A DNA stretch of 43,277 nt. Origin: Betaproteobacteria bacterium (GTDB taxonomy: Bacteria; Pseudomonadota; Gammaproteobacteria; Burkholderiales; SG8-41). The notes under the pieces are model-generated. The model searched no databases. It was not told the DNA's origin and saw nothing but the letters and a program-made list of their open reading frames with translations. The position numbers and the translations under genes were made by a program. Location: contig CANJQI010000022.1 of the NCBI GenBank assembly GCA_947476215.1, positions 1 through 43,277 of the forward strand, given 5' to 3'. Positions 25,035-33,554 of the stretch are shown here, in pieces; position 1 is the stretch's first letter, and each line of letters opens with the position of its first letter.

Positions 25035-26180
25035 TCACGCAAGAACCGGCGGTAGCAGCTTGGCCAGCGCCGCGCGTTCTTCGGTCGCTTTGCCGTTGAG
25101 TGCGAACCCCAGCAGTTTTCCAGACGCATCATAGAACAAGGCTTTCACGCCTTCTTCGGTGGCCGTTACGTCCCATTTGCCGGCTGCACCCGCGGCGGGC
25201 GGTGACACGATGGTCGGGCATGCCGGTGTCTTCACCAGTACCGGCATGGCGGGATAGCTGACCGCCGTCGGTTTGCCGGCGAGTGTTGCAGCGAGCGCGC
25301 GCGCCGCGTGCATGATGGGCATGACGTACGGTAACACCAGGCCTTCGACTTCCGCGCAGTCGCCCAGCGCATACACGTCGGCTGCGCTGGTCTCAAGGTT
25401 GCGATTGACGGTAATGCCCATGCCGGTTTTGATGCCGGCTGCCTGCGCGAGCGCGACGCGCGGCCTCAATCCGATGGCGGAGATGACCACGTCCGCATCG
25501 AACACCGTGCCGTTGGTCAGCGTAACGCGCGTGCGCTCGCGGTCCGCGTCCAGACTTTCGACGCTGGTTCCCAAATGCCAGGTGACGCCTAGATCCGTAA
25601 GCTTGCGTTGCATCATTGCTCCACCTTCGGGCGTCAGCAGGCGCGACAGCGGGTACGCCGCAATGTCGATCACCGCCGCCTTGTGGCCGCCGGCGCTCAG
25701 GTCGTGCGCAAATTCACAACCTATCAGTCCGGCGCCTATGACCGCGACCATGGGCTTGTCCTTGATCGCGCTACGAAACTGTGCGTAATCGTCCAGATCG
25801 TTGACCGTCAGCACGCGTTCCGCGGCACTGCCTTTGAATGGCAGGCGTAGCTGGTCGGCGCCCAGCGCCAGCACCAGCTTGGAATAACGCACGCTCTCTT
25901 CACCGATGCGCACCATATGCTGCGCCGGATCTAGGTTTGTCACATACGTGCGTGCCCGCACGGGTCCGTTGATCTGCCCCGACATCTGCTCGGGGCCGTT
26001 GAGCGGGATGCTTTCCGGCGTTTTTTTCGACCCCAACGCGCTCGACAGCATGGGCTTGGAATAAAAATGCCCGCTGTCGGACGAAATCACCATCAGCGGT
26101 ATTTCCTTGTCGAGCTTGCGCAATTCGCGCGCAACGTTATAGCCGGCGAGGCCGCTGCCGATGATGACGATAGGATCCAT
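25035..26180 (-). CDS. NAD(P)/FAD-dependent reductase, rubredoxin-NAD+ reductase type
   Basis: A 381-residue pyridine-nucleotide-disulfide-fold flavoprotein. It has the FAD motif IVIIGSGLAGYNVARELR (4-21), the NAD motif VAVIGAGLIGCEFAHDLS (about 145-162), the second FAD motif DVYALGDCAEV, and a C-terminal domain as in RubB/AlkT rubredoxin reductases. There is no redox-active CxxxxC pair, so electrons probably go directly from FAD to a small iron protein such as rubredoxin. No rubredoxin gene is visible next to it, so its partner lies elsewhere. The MDR-family reductase follows on the same strand. The ATG has only a weak AAAGAAA upstream. Confidence 0.87.
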   Translation of the reverse strand: MDPIVIIGSGLAGYNVARELRKLDKEIPLMVISSDSGHFYSKPMLSSALGSKKTPESIPLNGPEQMSGQINGPVRARTYVTNLDPAQHMVRIGEESVRYSKLVLALGADQLRLPFKGSAAERVLTVNDLDDYAQFRSAIKDKPMVAVIGAGLIGCEFAHDLSAGGHKAAVIDIAAYPLSRLLTPEGGAMMQRKLTDLGVTWHLGTSVESLDADRERTRVTLTNGTVFDADVVISAIGLRPRVALAQAAGIKTGMGITVNRNLETSAADVYALGDCAEVEGLVLPYVMPIMHAARALAATLAGKPTAVSYPAMPVLVKTPACPTIVSPPAAGAAGKWDVTATEEGVKALFYDASGKLLGFALNGKATEERAALAKLLPPVLA

Positions 26181-26294
26181 GATGATTTCTTTTTACGGGT
26201 TGAGGGAAACGCGGCGGGTCACAGCGGCTGCGAGGTTGTGCGCAGTGGAGCTGAGAAATTCAACGACATTTTACTACGGTCGTGGGGACAGAGT

Positions 26295-27686
26295 TTAATC
26301 CGGGTATTTCCGTCGCGATGCCGGCACCCGCATCAGTGGAAAAAGCCGGCTGATATCGTCAATTTTTTCAAGCGCCCACAATTGGTCGAGCAGTGCGCGC
26401 GATTGCCGGCCGGGTAGCACGGGGTCCGTCTGTTTCAGGAATTTTTCTTCGATCTCCTGGTCGCTGAGGGGATTGGACGGGTGTCCCCTGGGATTGGATT
26501 CCTGCAGGGTGATTTTGCCGCCGGATCGCGTCGTAACCGCTATGCGGCACTGAAAGGTGCGCGGGAACGCGGCCGTGAACGTCATGTCTTCCTCGATGCG
26601 GATTTTCCGCGTGAGGGCGAGTACATCGGCGTTTCGATAGCGTTGAGGCGTAAACGTCGCAGGGGTGATTTCGCCGTCTATCAATGCCGCTGCGATCAGA
26701 TAGGGCGAGCTGTGATTGGCGGTCTCGCCCGTCTGCGGATCCCAGTATTCCGGCTTGCCGGTACGCGTCACGACGGAGCGCTTTTCGAGATAAACGCACA
26801 CCGACTCGATAGCGTCGTGCTGCACTTGAACACGTAGCTTGAAGGCGATCAGTACCGGCAGTTGAACCGTGTAACGTATGGGCAGGCATTTGAAGTAAGT
26901 GCGTTCGATCTTGAAAGCCGTGCTCCGGTCGGCGAATTGGCCGAGTTCGAATGTATTGCCGAGCTGTTTCATGAAACCGGCTTTGCCTTCGAACGGATCG
27001 ACAGGGCCGGTAATGCCTTCCCTGGCGAGTTCGGCGGCGAACAGACCGTTGCGGCTGCCATTGGGTCCGCGCAAGCCTTTCCAGATGGACAGATCGCCGC
27101 TGCGCGATTGATTGAGGCAGATGTTGGGGACGATGGCGAGCGCGAGTGCATCCGACATTTGTGTCCCCGACAATCCCAGAATATTTCCCGCGCCCAGCGC
27201 GGTGGCGATGGCGTGGAACACGGGATAGTCCCATCCGCGCACGCCCAGCGCGGTCTTGTCCACCAGTTGACCGCATGCTTCGTAAGCGATCGCAATGCCC
27301 ACCATCAGACGCTTGCTGTCCCTGCCCGCGGATTCAGCGGCGGCAAACAATCCGCCGATGTTGTCGCTCGGATGCGGGCCGGTGTCGCCGCTGCCGCCAA
27401 AATAATCGTCGCTGAAATCCGAATAGCGGATCATCGCGCCGTTCGCGATCGCCGCCATTTCCGGCGAAGTTCTGATCGCCGTGCCCATGATGGTTGCGGG
27501 CGTGGTAGAGCGGGTTCGCGCGGCCATTGAGCGGATGGCACGCAATGGCTCGGCATGGAAGGCGCCTATCGCACATCCTATCGAATCGACAACGCTACGC
27601 TTGACCGCGTGTATCGCTTTTTGCGTCAGATCGTCGTAACAAAGGTCCGTTGCAAAGTCGACAAACGCCTGTGCCGTCTTATCCAC
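26295..27686 (-). CDS. MmgE/PrpD-family protein (copy 1)
   Basis: A 463-residue member of the family that includes 2-methylcitrate dehydratase PrpD, cis-aconitate decarboxylase and iminodisuccinate epimerase. It has the N-terminal helical domain with SVVDSIGCAIGAF, NGAMIRYSDFSDDYFGG (the active-site acidic segment), GPHPSDN, and a C-terminal domain around YTVQLPVLIAF. The start is GTG at 27686, 11 bp after the stop of the CapA-like gene and with no clear Shine-Dalgarno sequence, implying coupling. It is the last of four minus-strand genes (MmgE/PrpD, flavoprotein, CapA-like, MmgE/PrpD). It differs clearly from the other two MmgE/PrpD proteins here, which resemble each other. The substrate is probably a polycarboxylate. 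Confidence 0.88.
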   Translation of the reverse strand: MDKTAQAFVDFATDLCYDDLTQKAIHAVKRSVVDSIGCAIGAFHAEPLRAIRSMAARTRSTTPATIMGTAIRTSPEMAAIANGAMIRYSDFSDDYFGGSGDTGPHPSDNIGGLFAAAESAGRDSKRLMVGIAIAYEACGQLVDKTALGVRGWDYPVFHAIATALGAGNILGLSGTQMSDALALAIVPNICLNQSRSGDLSIWKGLRGPNGSRNGLFAAELAREGITGPVDPFEGKAGFMKQLGNTFELGQFADRSTAFKIERTYFKCLPIRYTVQLPVLIAFKLRVQVQHDAIESVCVYLEKRSVVTRTGKPEYWDPQTGETANHSSPYLIAAALIDGEITPATFTPQRYRNADVLALTRKIRIEEDMTFTAAFPRTFQCRIAVTTRSGGKITLQESNPRGHPSNPLSDQEIEEKFLKQTDPVLPGRQSRALLDQLWALEKIDDISRLFPLMRVPASRRKYPD

Positions 27687-27697
27687 GGCGCGTTCGG

Positions 27698-28849
27698 CTA
27701 CGACGCGGCGCGTCTGAAAATTTCGTAGCGGTCGCCGCTGGCCTTGATGTTCGTGATGCCGCCATCGATGAACTTGCCGGCCCAGTTGAAATATTCCAGG
27801 GATTTCGCGAACTGCGGATGGCCGGGGCTCAGTATCTCGGGCTGGCCGGCGGCGTTCATCAGCGTAGGCTGATAGCAGACGCGTGTTATGCCGGAGCGGT
27901 CCATGTCGAAAAACGCGATCCCGCCTTCCTTGTAATGGCGTTTGTAATCAAACACAAAGCCGGGATCAGGTTCCATCGTATAAACCTCCTGATGGGTATA
28001 CTCGCCATAGGGCGCGCAGCGAGAATGCCGTTTCTTGGCGATTTCCGGCGCCGACGTGTAGGCGGAGAAGTTGCCCATGCTGTAGAAGATCACCCCGTCC
28101 TTGTAGATTTCGATGCCTTGCGGCTGGTGGGCGTGATGTCCGAGTATTGCCGATGCTCCAGCGTCGATGGCGGCGTGGGCAACCACGGGTTGATAGTCGC
28201 AAGGGCGCGTCAGGAAGTGCACACCCCAGTGCAGCGAGACGAATACGAGGTCGGCCTGCTGTTTCGCTTTTTTCACATCGTCGACCAGATTCGCCAGGTC
28301 GTCGGCATAAGGCACTGTTACAACGCGAGCTGGCGCGCCCGGCTGATATTCATAGGGTTCGTAGTAGGTGTGGGCGCGCATGGGCGCGGTGCCGGCACGT
28401 GATTCGGTCGCCCAGTACTGCGGCAAAGAGACGGACAAATAGGCGAGGAACGCGATGCGTGTGCCGTTGCGTTCGAGGATGGCCGGTTTACGCGCTTCCG
28501 CGAGGTTGCGTCCGGCGCCTATTGCCGCGACACCGAGTTTGCGAAAAGTGTCGGCGGTGTCTTCAACAGCGTCGGGTCCCCAGTCACCGCTGTTATTGGA
28601 TGCGATTGATACCACATCAAATGGCACGGCCTTGAACATGCTGGCCTGGCGCGGATGCAGCTTGTCGTGATAGGCCACGGCTTGCTGCTGCCAGCTGCCG
28701 CGTTCGGAGAAAACCCGCTCGCACTGCGCAAAACGGATATCGGCCGTGTTGAGCGATGCAATTACATGTTCAAAACTGCCCTCAAGCGGTTCCGGAGGGG
28801 CGTGGCCGGTGCTGACGTCTGCGACCGCTGCTAGCGTAACCTTGTCCAT
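27698..28849 (-). CDS. CapA-family metallophosphatase-like protein with altered active site
   Basis: A 383-residue protein of the PGA_cap/CapA superfamily (calcineurin-like fold related to poly-gamma-glutamate synthesis CapA). It retains Asp11, FVSLHWGVHF, GHHAHQPQGIEIY and FYSMGNFS. Two usual metal-site motifs are changed compared with its paralogue at 33555-34715. NCE becomes QCE (Gln42), and ANNHxxD becomes SNNSGDW, with Ser87 in place of the catalytic or ligand His. It may be inactive or use a different chemistry. AGGA 7 nt before the ATG supports the start. There is no signal peptide. It lies in the operon between the flavoprotein (46 bp) and the MmgE/PrpD gene (11 bp), so a catabolic rather than a capsule role is likely. 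Confidence 0.85.
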   Translation of the reverse strand: MDKVTLAAVADVSTGHAPPEPLEGSFEHVIASLNTADIRFAQCERVFSERGSWQQQAVAYHDKLHPRQASMFKAVPFDVVSIASNNSGDWGPDAVEDTADTFRKLGVAAIGAGRNLAEARKPAILERNGTRIAFLAYLSVSLPQYWATESRAGTAPMRAHTYYEPYEYQPGAPARVVTVPYADDLANLVDDVKKAKQQADLVFVSLHWGVHFLTRPCDYQPVVAHAAIDAGASAILGHHAHQPQGIEIYKDGVIFYSMGNFSAYTSAPEIAKKRHSRCAPYGEYTHQEVYTMEPDPGFVFDYKRHYKEGGIAFFDMDRSGITRVCYQPTLMNAAGQPEILSPGHPQFAKSLEYFNWAGKFIDGGITNIKASGDRYEIFRRAAS

Positions 28850-28895
28850 TTCGAAGTCCTTGGTGTTTGCGGGAAAGTCTTGTTGTTAGCGCCGG

Positions 28896-30380
28896 TTACT
28901 TTCCGTAACCTGCGGCATTGGTGCCGGCGATACGGCCGAAAACGGTGCCATTGGTCAGTCCGCTACCGCCAGGATAGTTAAAGAAGAAAATGCCGCCGAC
29001 AAGTTCGCCGGCGCCATACAGCCCGGGTATCGGACGGTCTTCGACATCGATGATCTCGGCCTTGGTCGAAATTCTCAGTCCGCCGAACGTAAACGTGATG
29101 CCACAGGTCACCGCATAGGCCTCGAACGGACCGTCGCAGATGGTATTCGCCCAGTTGGATTTCGGAATGGCCAGACCCTGGGTGCCACGACCGTCCTTGA
29201 TGCTGGGGTTGAAAGGAACGTCCTGCTGCACGGCGGCGTTGTATTCAGCCATGGTCTTCAGGAACTGCTCCTTATTGACCCCATCGAGTTTGTCAGCGAG
29301 CTCGTCGAGCGTGTTGGCACTGACCTTGGTCATCTGCTTCATATGGTAGAGAGGGCCGAGCAGATCGAATACCTTGGAATCGAATATCTGCCACGCGAAT
29401 TGCCCGGGTTGCGCGAGTATGATCTTGCCGTACTTGGCATAGGTGAAGTTTCTGAAATCGGCGCCCTCATCGAGGAATCGCCGGCCCTCGGAGTTAACGA
29501 TGATGCCGCGGTGATAGCTGTTCTTGGTGAATCCGTCTCCGACGTTGATGTCGCCATACGGCGGCGCGTTCAGATCCCAACCCACCGCATGCGCACCCGA
29601 CCAGTTGCCGTACGGCTGCGCGCCGATTTCCAGCGCCATGCGTATGCCGTCTCCCGTGTTGTAACGCGTGCCGCGTACTTTGGCCAGGTCCCAGCCGAAG
29701 CCCAGATAGCGCGTGCGCCATTCGGCATTGGCCTGAAAGCCGCCGCACGCCAACACGACCGCGGATGAACTCAGTTGACGCGTCTTGCCATCTATGCGGG
29801 CCTCGACACCGTGCACGCCGCTGTCGTCATGGATAAGCCGTTTGACGGCCGCGTTGTAGTAGACGTCGACACCGGCCCGCTTGACCGCTGCATAAAGGGA
29901 CTCGACCAGCCCGCGACCGGCGCCGGCGGCGCCCAGCGTGGAGCCCGATGAAAACTTGAACTTGCCGCCAATATTGGGTGCATGCGTGCCGTAACGCGGC
30001 ACCAGGCGCACGCCCTGCTTGCGCAGCCAGTGCACGGCGGCATTGCTGTTTTTGATCAACACTTCGGCCAGATCGGGGTTGGTACGATACTGGGTGACCC
30101 GGTACAGGTCGTCGAAATAGCGCTCTTCGGTATAGGTGCCGAAGTCGGTATTGGCTTTTTCCTCGGCCGTCAGATCCGGGACCAGTTTGTAGATTTCTTC
30201 CTGACTGTCATAGGCGAAGCGTATGGTGCCGGCGGTGTAGCTGCTGTTGCCGCCGCGTGCTTCTTCCGGGGCGCGCTCCATGATGAGAACGCGCGCGCCC
30301 TGTTCGCGCGCGGATAACGCGGCGCAGATGGCGGCATTTCCGCCGCCTACGACGATGACATCAAAATCCGTTTTGGCCAT
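28896..30380 (-). CDS. FAD-dependent dehydrogenase, tricarballylate dehydrogenase (TcuA)-like
   Basis: A 494-residue soluble flavoprotein of the fumarate-reductase/succinate-dehydrogenase flavoprotein family. It has FDVIVVGGGNAAICAALSA (about 6-24), ERAPEEARGGNSSYTAG (a TcuA-like signature), ACGGFQAN, and the C-terminal GLYGAGELVGGIFFFNYPGGSGL. TcuA oxidises tricarballylate to cis-aconitate. Next to aconitate/methylcitrate-type MmgE/PrpD proteins, a tricarboxylate or related acid is a reasonable but unproven substrate. No tcuB electron-transfer gene is adjacent. AGGA lies 8 nt before the ATG. It is the second gene of the four-gene operon. Confidence 0.88.
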   Translation of the reverse strand: MAKTDFDVIVVGGGNAAICAALSAREQGARVLIMERAPEEARGGNSSYTAGTIRFAYDSQEEIYKLVPDLTAEEKANTDFGTYTEERYFDDLYRVTQYRTNPDLAEVLIKNSNAAVHWLRKQGVRLVPRYGTHAPNIGGKFKFSSGSTLGAAGAGRGLVESLYAAVKRAGVDVYYNAAVKRLIHDDSGVHGVEARIDGKTRQLSSSAVVLACGGFQANAEWRTRYLGFGWDLAKVRGTRYNTGDGIRMALEIGAQPYGNWSGAHAVGWDLNAPPYGDINVGDGFTKNSYHRGIIVNSEGRRFLDEGADFRNFTYAKYGKIILAQPGQFAWQIFDSKVFDLLGPLYHMKQMTKVSANTLDELADKLDGVNKEQFLKTMAEYNAAVQQDVPFNPSIKDGRGTQGLAIPKSNWANTICDGPFEAYAVTCGITFTFGGLRISTKAEIIDVEDRPIPGLYGAGELVGGIFFFNYPGGSGLTNGTVFGRIAGTNAAGYGK

Positions 30381-30419
30381 TTCAATATTCCTGGTTGGTG
30401 ATGGAAGATTATTGCGTGA

Positions 30420-31796
30420 CTACCTGTTGCTTACGATCAGCATGGACGCGAGCTTCGCGGTGTCGTCCAGGCTGTCTATGGAACGCAGCGCGCTCAACAC
30501 CTGGTCGGACTGCTTTTTCCCCATGATGTCCGCGGCCTGCAGGGAGAATTTGGCATCGATCTCCGCGCTGCTCAGTGGGACTTCGGCCGATCCCCTGGCG
30601 TCCGGCACGAGTTTTTCGTGTTGACCGCCTGATCGCGTCCTGACCTTGACGCGCGCCGGGAAACGGCCCCGTCCCTCGCATAACTTGTTGAGGTCCACGT
30701 CTTCGTAGACGCGTATGCGCGACGCGAATTCGCGTATGCTCGGGTCGCTCAGTATCTCTGTCTTATATTCCACCGGCGAGTTGCCGCCTTTCAATACGGT
30801 CAAGGCGAGTGAGTACGAGGTGCTGAATTGCGCGCCTGCCAGATCATGCGGCGCGGTGATACCCACATGATCATGCAAGCCGCTCGGATAGCCCACGTCG
30901 ACCGATACGATATCGTCCGCTTTGAGTTTGTGATCGTTGACTATGCCGCGCATCGCATCGATCGCGGCGTGTATGATGCCGCAGCAACTGTAGGCCTTGA
31001 ACAATGTTTGCTCTATGGTCCAGAGTTTTCCGAAGTCCGCGGTCAGTCTTTCATGGCGGAATTCAGTTGAAAACATGCGCAACAGTCCGCGTTTGCCCTC
31101 GAATATGCCCTCCGGGCCGGTAATTCCCGACTGGGCGAGGAACGCTGACTGAATTCCGCTGCTGGCCGCGATCGCGCATACTACGCGCTTGACCGAGCCG
31201 CCGCCCTGATCGTATTGCATGAGCCCGCCGGCAAAGCTGCCGGCGATGCCGATTGCATGATGAATGCCTTCGAAATCCATCCCCAGCAGTCTCGCCACGC
31301 CCATCGCCGCGCCGAATCCGCCGCAGCCGCTTGAATAGTGAGGGGCTCCGTGCCGGCTCATTTCCGGCGATACCGCCCAGCCTACGCGTCCGCGCAATTC
31401 GTAAGCCGCCACCAATGTCGTCAGCAGTTCGCGGCCGGATACGTGTTCGCGCTCCGCGACCGCCATCAGCGCAGGAATGATTTCGCTGCCGGGGTGGCCA
31501 TGATACGGCGGTGTTCCGTCGTCATACTCGAAAGCGTGGCTGAAGGTGGCATTTATGAAGGCTGCCGATGCAACCGGCAGGCGGTCACCGTAACAGGTGA
31601 CCGTCGCTTCTGGAAGATTGCCAACATGGCGATAAGCGGCGTGCACGCTCTTTGACCACGGCAGTGCTGAACCGCCTATTTCGCATCCGATGGTGTTGAC
31701 CAGGAGATCAATGGCCAGTGTCCTGACGTGCTGCGGTACTTGTTCGTAGGTAAGTTCTGCCGCGAACTTTGCCAGCGCGCGCGATTCATCTGCCAT
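30420..31796 (-). CDS. MmgE/PrpD-family protein (copy 2)
   Basis: A 458-residue protein. Landmarks are GCEIGGSALPWSK, YGDRLPVASAAFINATFSHAFEYDD, GHPGSEIIPALMAVAERE and RFPARVKVRTRSGG. It is a close paralogue of the divergent gene at 32113-33483, with the same landmarks in the same order. The ATG at 31796 has AGGAG 7 nt upstream; a TTG six codons earlier is unlikely. It is the first gene of the minus-strand operon, and its promoter lies in the 316-bp region shared with the divergent paralogue. Family chemistry is dehydration, decarboxylation or epimerisation of carboxylic acids; the substrate is not known. Confidence 0.9.
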   Translation of the reverse strand: MADESRALAKFAAELTYEQVPQHVRTLAIDLLVNTIGCEIGGSALPWSKSVHAAYRHVGNLPEATVTCYGDRLPVASAAFINATFSHAFEYDDGTPPYHGHPGSEIIPALMAVAEREHVSGRELLTTLVAAYELRGRVGWAVSPEMSRHGAPHYSSGCGGFGAAMGVARLLGMDFEGIHHAIGIAGSFAGGLMQYDQGGGSVKRVVCAIAASSGIQSAFLAQSGITGPEGIFEGKRGLLRMFSTEFRHERLTADFGKLWTIEQTLFKAYSCCGIIHAAIDAMRGIVNDHKLKADDIVSVDVGYPSGLHDHVGITAPHDLAGAQFSTSYSLALTVLKGGNSPVEYKTEILSDPSIREFASRIRVYEDVDLNKLCEGRGRFPARVKVRTRSGGQHEKLVPDARGSAEVPLSSAEIDAKFSLQAADIMGKKQSDQVLSALRSIDSLDDTAKLASMLIVSNR

Positions 31797-32112
31797 TACA
31801 TGACTCCTCTCCAATTATTCGATGCGGTGACGCCAATGTTCCGGTCATAATGTGCATCGGATCGCGATGATCGAAACTGGCGATAGTCTCTCGCCCCTTG
31901 TTCCCGTTGGCAATGTTCAGGGAAAACAGTCTATCTAACATATTTAGCCAGATGGTAAAAGGAATCGGGCGCACTGGCAAACTTGATTCCGACCACTCTT
32001 GCGCGGTATGGAACGCCAACATAATATCGCAGCCATGCAAGTGTAAAGTGTAGAAACCGGTGCGCCGACTGGAAACCGCAATATTCGGCAGTTTAACAAG
32101 AGGAACCCTGCA
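31797..32112. other. Divergent intergenic region between MmgE/PrpD paralogues
   Basis: These 316 bp contain no gene. AT-rich patches occur near 31935-31965 and 32015-32035. Promoters for both MmgE/PrpD transcription units must be here. I see only short imperfect dyads, none strong enough to call an operator. No regulator gene adjoins either side. Confidence 0.5.
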
Positions 32113-33483
32113 ATGGTGGATGAAACACGAGAACTGGCAAGATTCGTATCGGAATTCAAATACGAGAATATCCCCGATCATGTTCGAGCGCTGGCGCTCG
32201 ACAATCTCATCGACCAGCTTGGCTGCGAAATCAGCAGTTCGCAGCTAATATGGGGCAGGCAGGTGCGCGACGCCTATGGCAGCGCTGGTGGCACGCCTGA
32301 AGCGACCGTCGTGGGCTATGGCGACCGTTTGCCCGTGGTCGCGGCGGCGTTTATCAACAGTACGTTCGGCCATTCATTTGAATACGATGATGTAAATCCG
32401 CCGTACCTGGGGCATCCGGGCGCCGAGCTTATTCCCGCGTTCATGGCGATTGCCGAGCGCGAACACAAGTCGGGCCGTGATTTTCTGACCACGTTCGTTG
32501 CCGCCTACGAACTGCGCGGTCGCATAGGCTGGTCGGTGTCGCCTGATCTCGTGGAGCACGGCGGCCCTCATCCTTCTTCGACGTGCGGTCCGTTCGGCGC
32601 GGCGGCAGGCGTTGCGCGATTGCTGGGCTTGGGGACCGAAGGCATACGTAACGCGGTAGCCATTGCCGGGAGTTTTTCAGGAGGGCTGATGCAGTATGAC
32701 CATGGCGGCGGTTCTGTGAAGCGCATCGTCTGCGCGATCGCCGCCAGCAACGGCATGCAGGCAGCGCGCCTTGCACAGGTCGGGATGACGGGGCCCGAAG
32801 GAATTCTTGAAGGCAAGCGCGGGCTGCTGCGCATTTTTTCGTCGAATTTCCGGACCGAACGGCTGGTGGCGGATTTTGGAAGGTTATGGACGATAGAACG
32901 GGTGTTGTTCAAACCGTATTGCTGCTGTGCCGTCATACATCCGGCCATCGACGGACTGACCACACTGGTGGCGAGGCACAAGCTCAAACCTGACGACATC
33001 AAGGCTATCGAAATAGGCTATCCGACGCGCTCGTACGACCATGCCGCGATCACATCGCCGCATGACCTGCTGGGCATGCAATTCAGCACCTCGTATTCGC
33101 TCGCGCTCACGGTCCTGAAAGGTGGAAATACCCCGCGTGAATATACCGAACAGGCGTTGACCGATCCATGCATCAAGGCATTTGCGTCGCGAGTGCGTCT
33201 GGTGGAAGAGCCGGAGCTGGGCAAACTGCATGAAGGGCGCTTTCCGGCGCGCGTGAAAGTCGAGACCGCGTCGGGTACCGTTCATGAGGAACTGGTGATC
33301 AATGCCAAGGGATCGCCGGGCGCGTGTTTTACCAGCGACGAAATTGACGCCAAGTTTCGTTCGCAGGTCAGCGTGGTAATGGGGGCCGAGCGGTGCGAAA
33401 AACTCATCAAGGTCTTGCGCAGTATTGATACGCTCGACGACATGGCCAAGCTTCCGCCCATGCTTACGCTGAATGCGGCGTAA
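32113..33483 (+). CDS. MmgE/PrpD-family protein (copy 3)
   Basis: A 456-residue paralogue of the divergently transcribed copy 2. It has GCEISSSQLIWGR, YGDRLPVVAAAFINSTFGHSFEYDD, GHPGAELIPAFMAIAERE, QYDHGGGSVKRIVCAIAAS and RFPARVKVETASG. The EYDD segment corresponds to the family's active-site acidic motif. AGGA 8 nt before the ATG supports the start. A CapA-like gene follows on the same strand. The order MmgE/PrpD then CapA-like therefore occurs on both sides of the divergent region, which suggests duplication of a module. Function is probably isomerisation, dehydration or decarboxylation of a carboxylate. Confidence 0.9.
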   Translation: MVDETRELARFVSEFKYENIPDHVRALALDNLIDQLGCEISSSQLIWGRQVRDAYGSAGGTPEATVVGYGDRLPVVAAAFINSTFGHSFEYDDVNPPYLGHPGAELIPAFMAIAEREHKSGRDFLTTFVAAYELRGRIGWSVSPDLVEHGGPHPSSTCGPFGAAAGVARLLGLGTEGIRNAVAIAGSFSGGLMQYDHGGGSVKRIVCAIAASNGMQAARLAQVGMTGPEGILEGKRGLLRIFSSNFRTERLVADFGRLWTIERVLFKPYCCCAVIHPAIDGLTTLVARHKLKPDDIKAIEIGYPTRSYDHAAITSPHDLLGMQFSTSYSLALTVLKGGNTPREYTEQALTDPCIKAFASRVRLVEEPELGKLHEGRFPARVKVETASGTVHEELVINAKGSPGACFTSDEIDAKFRSQVSVVMGAERCEKLIKVLRSIDTLDDMAKLPPMLTLNAA

Positions 33484-33554
33484 GAGACGCGCGCTTGACG
33501 CGCGACACGATGAAACGTGAAAAATAAACCGGTATGAGTACAAAAGGAAGAGCA

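Noticed and set aside
26278-26300. GTGGGGACAGAGTTTAAT, resembling half of a REP-type palindrome linked to RAYT transposases
   Set aside because: Only one arm is present and no transposase is nearby; it overlaps the end of the MmgE/PrpD gene.
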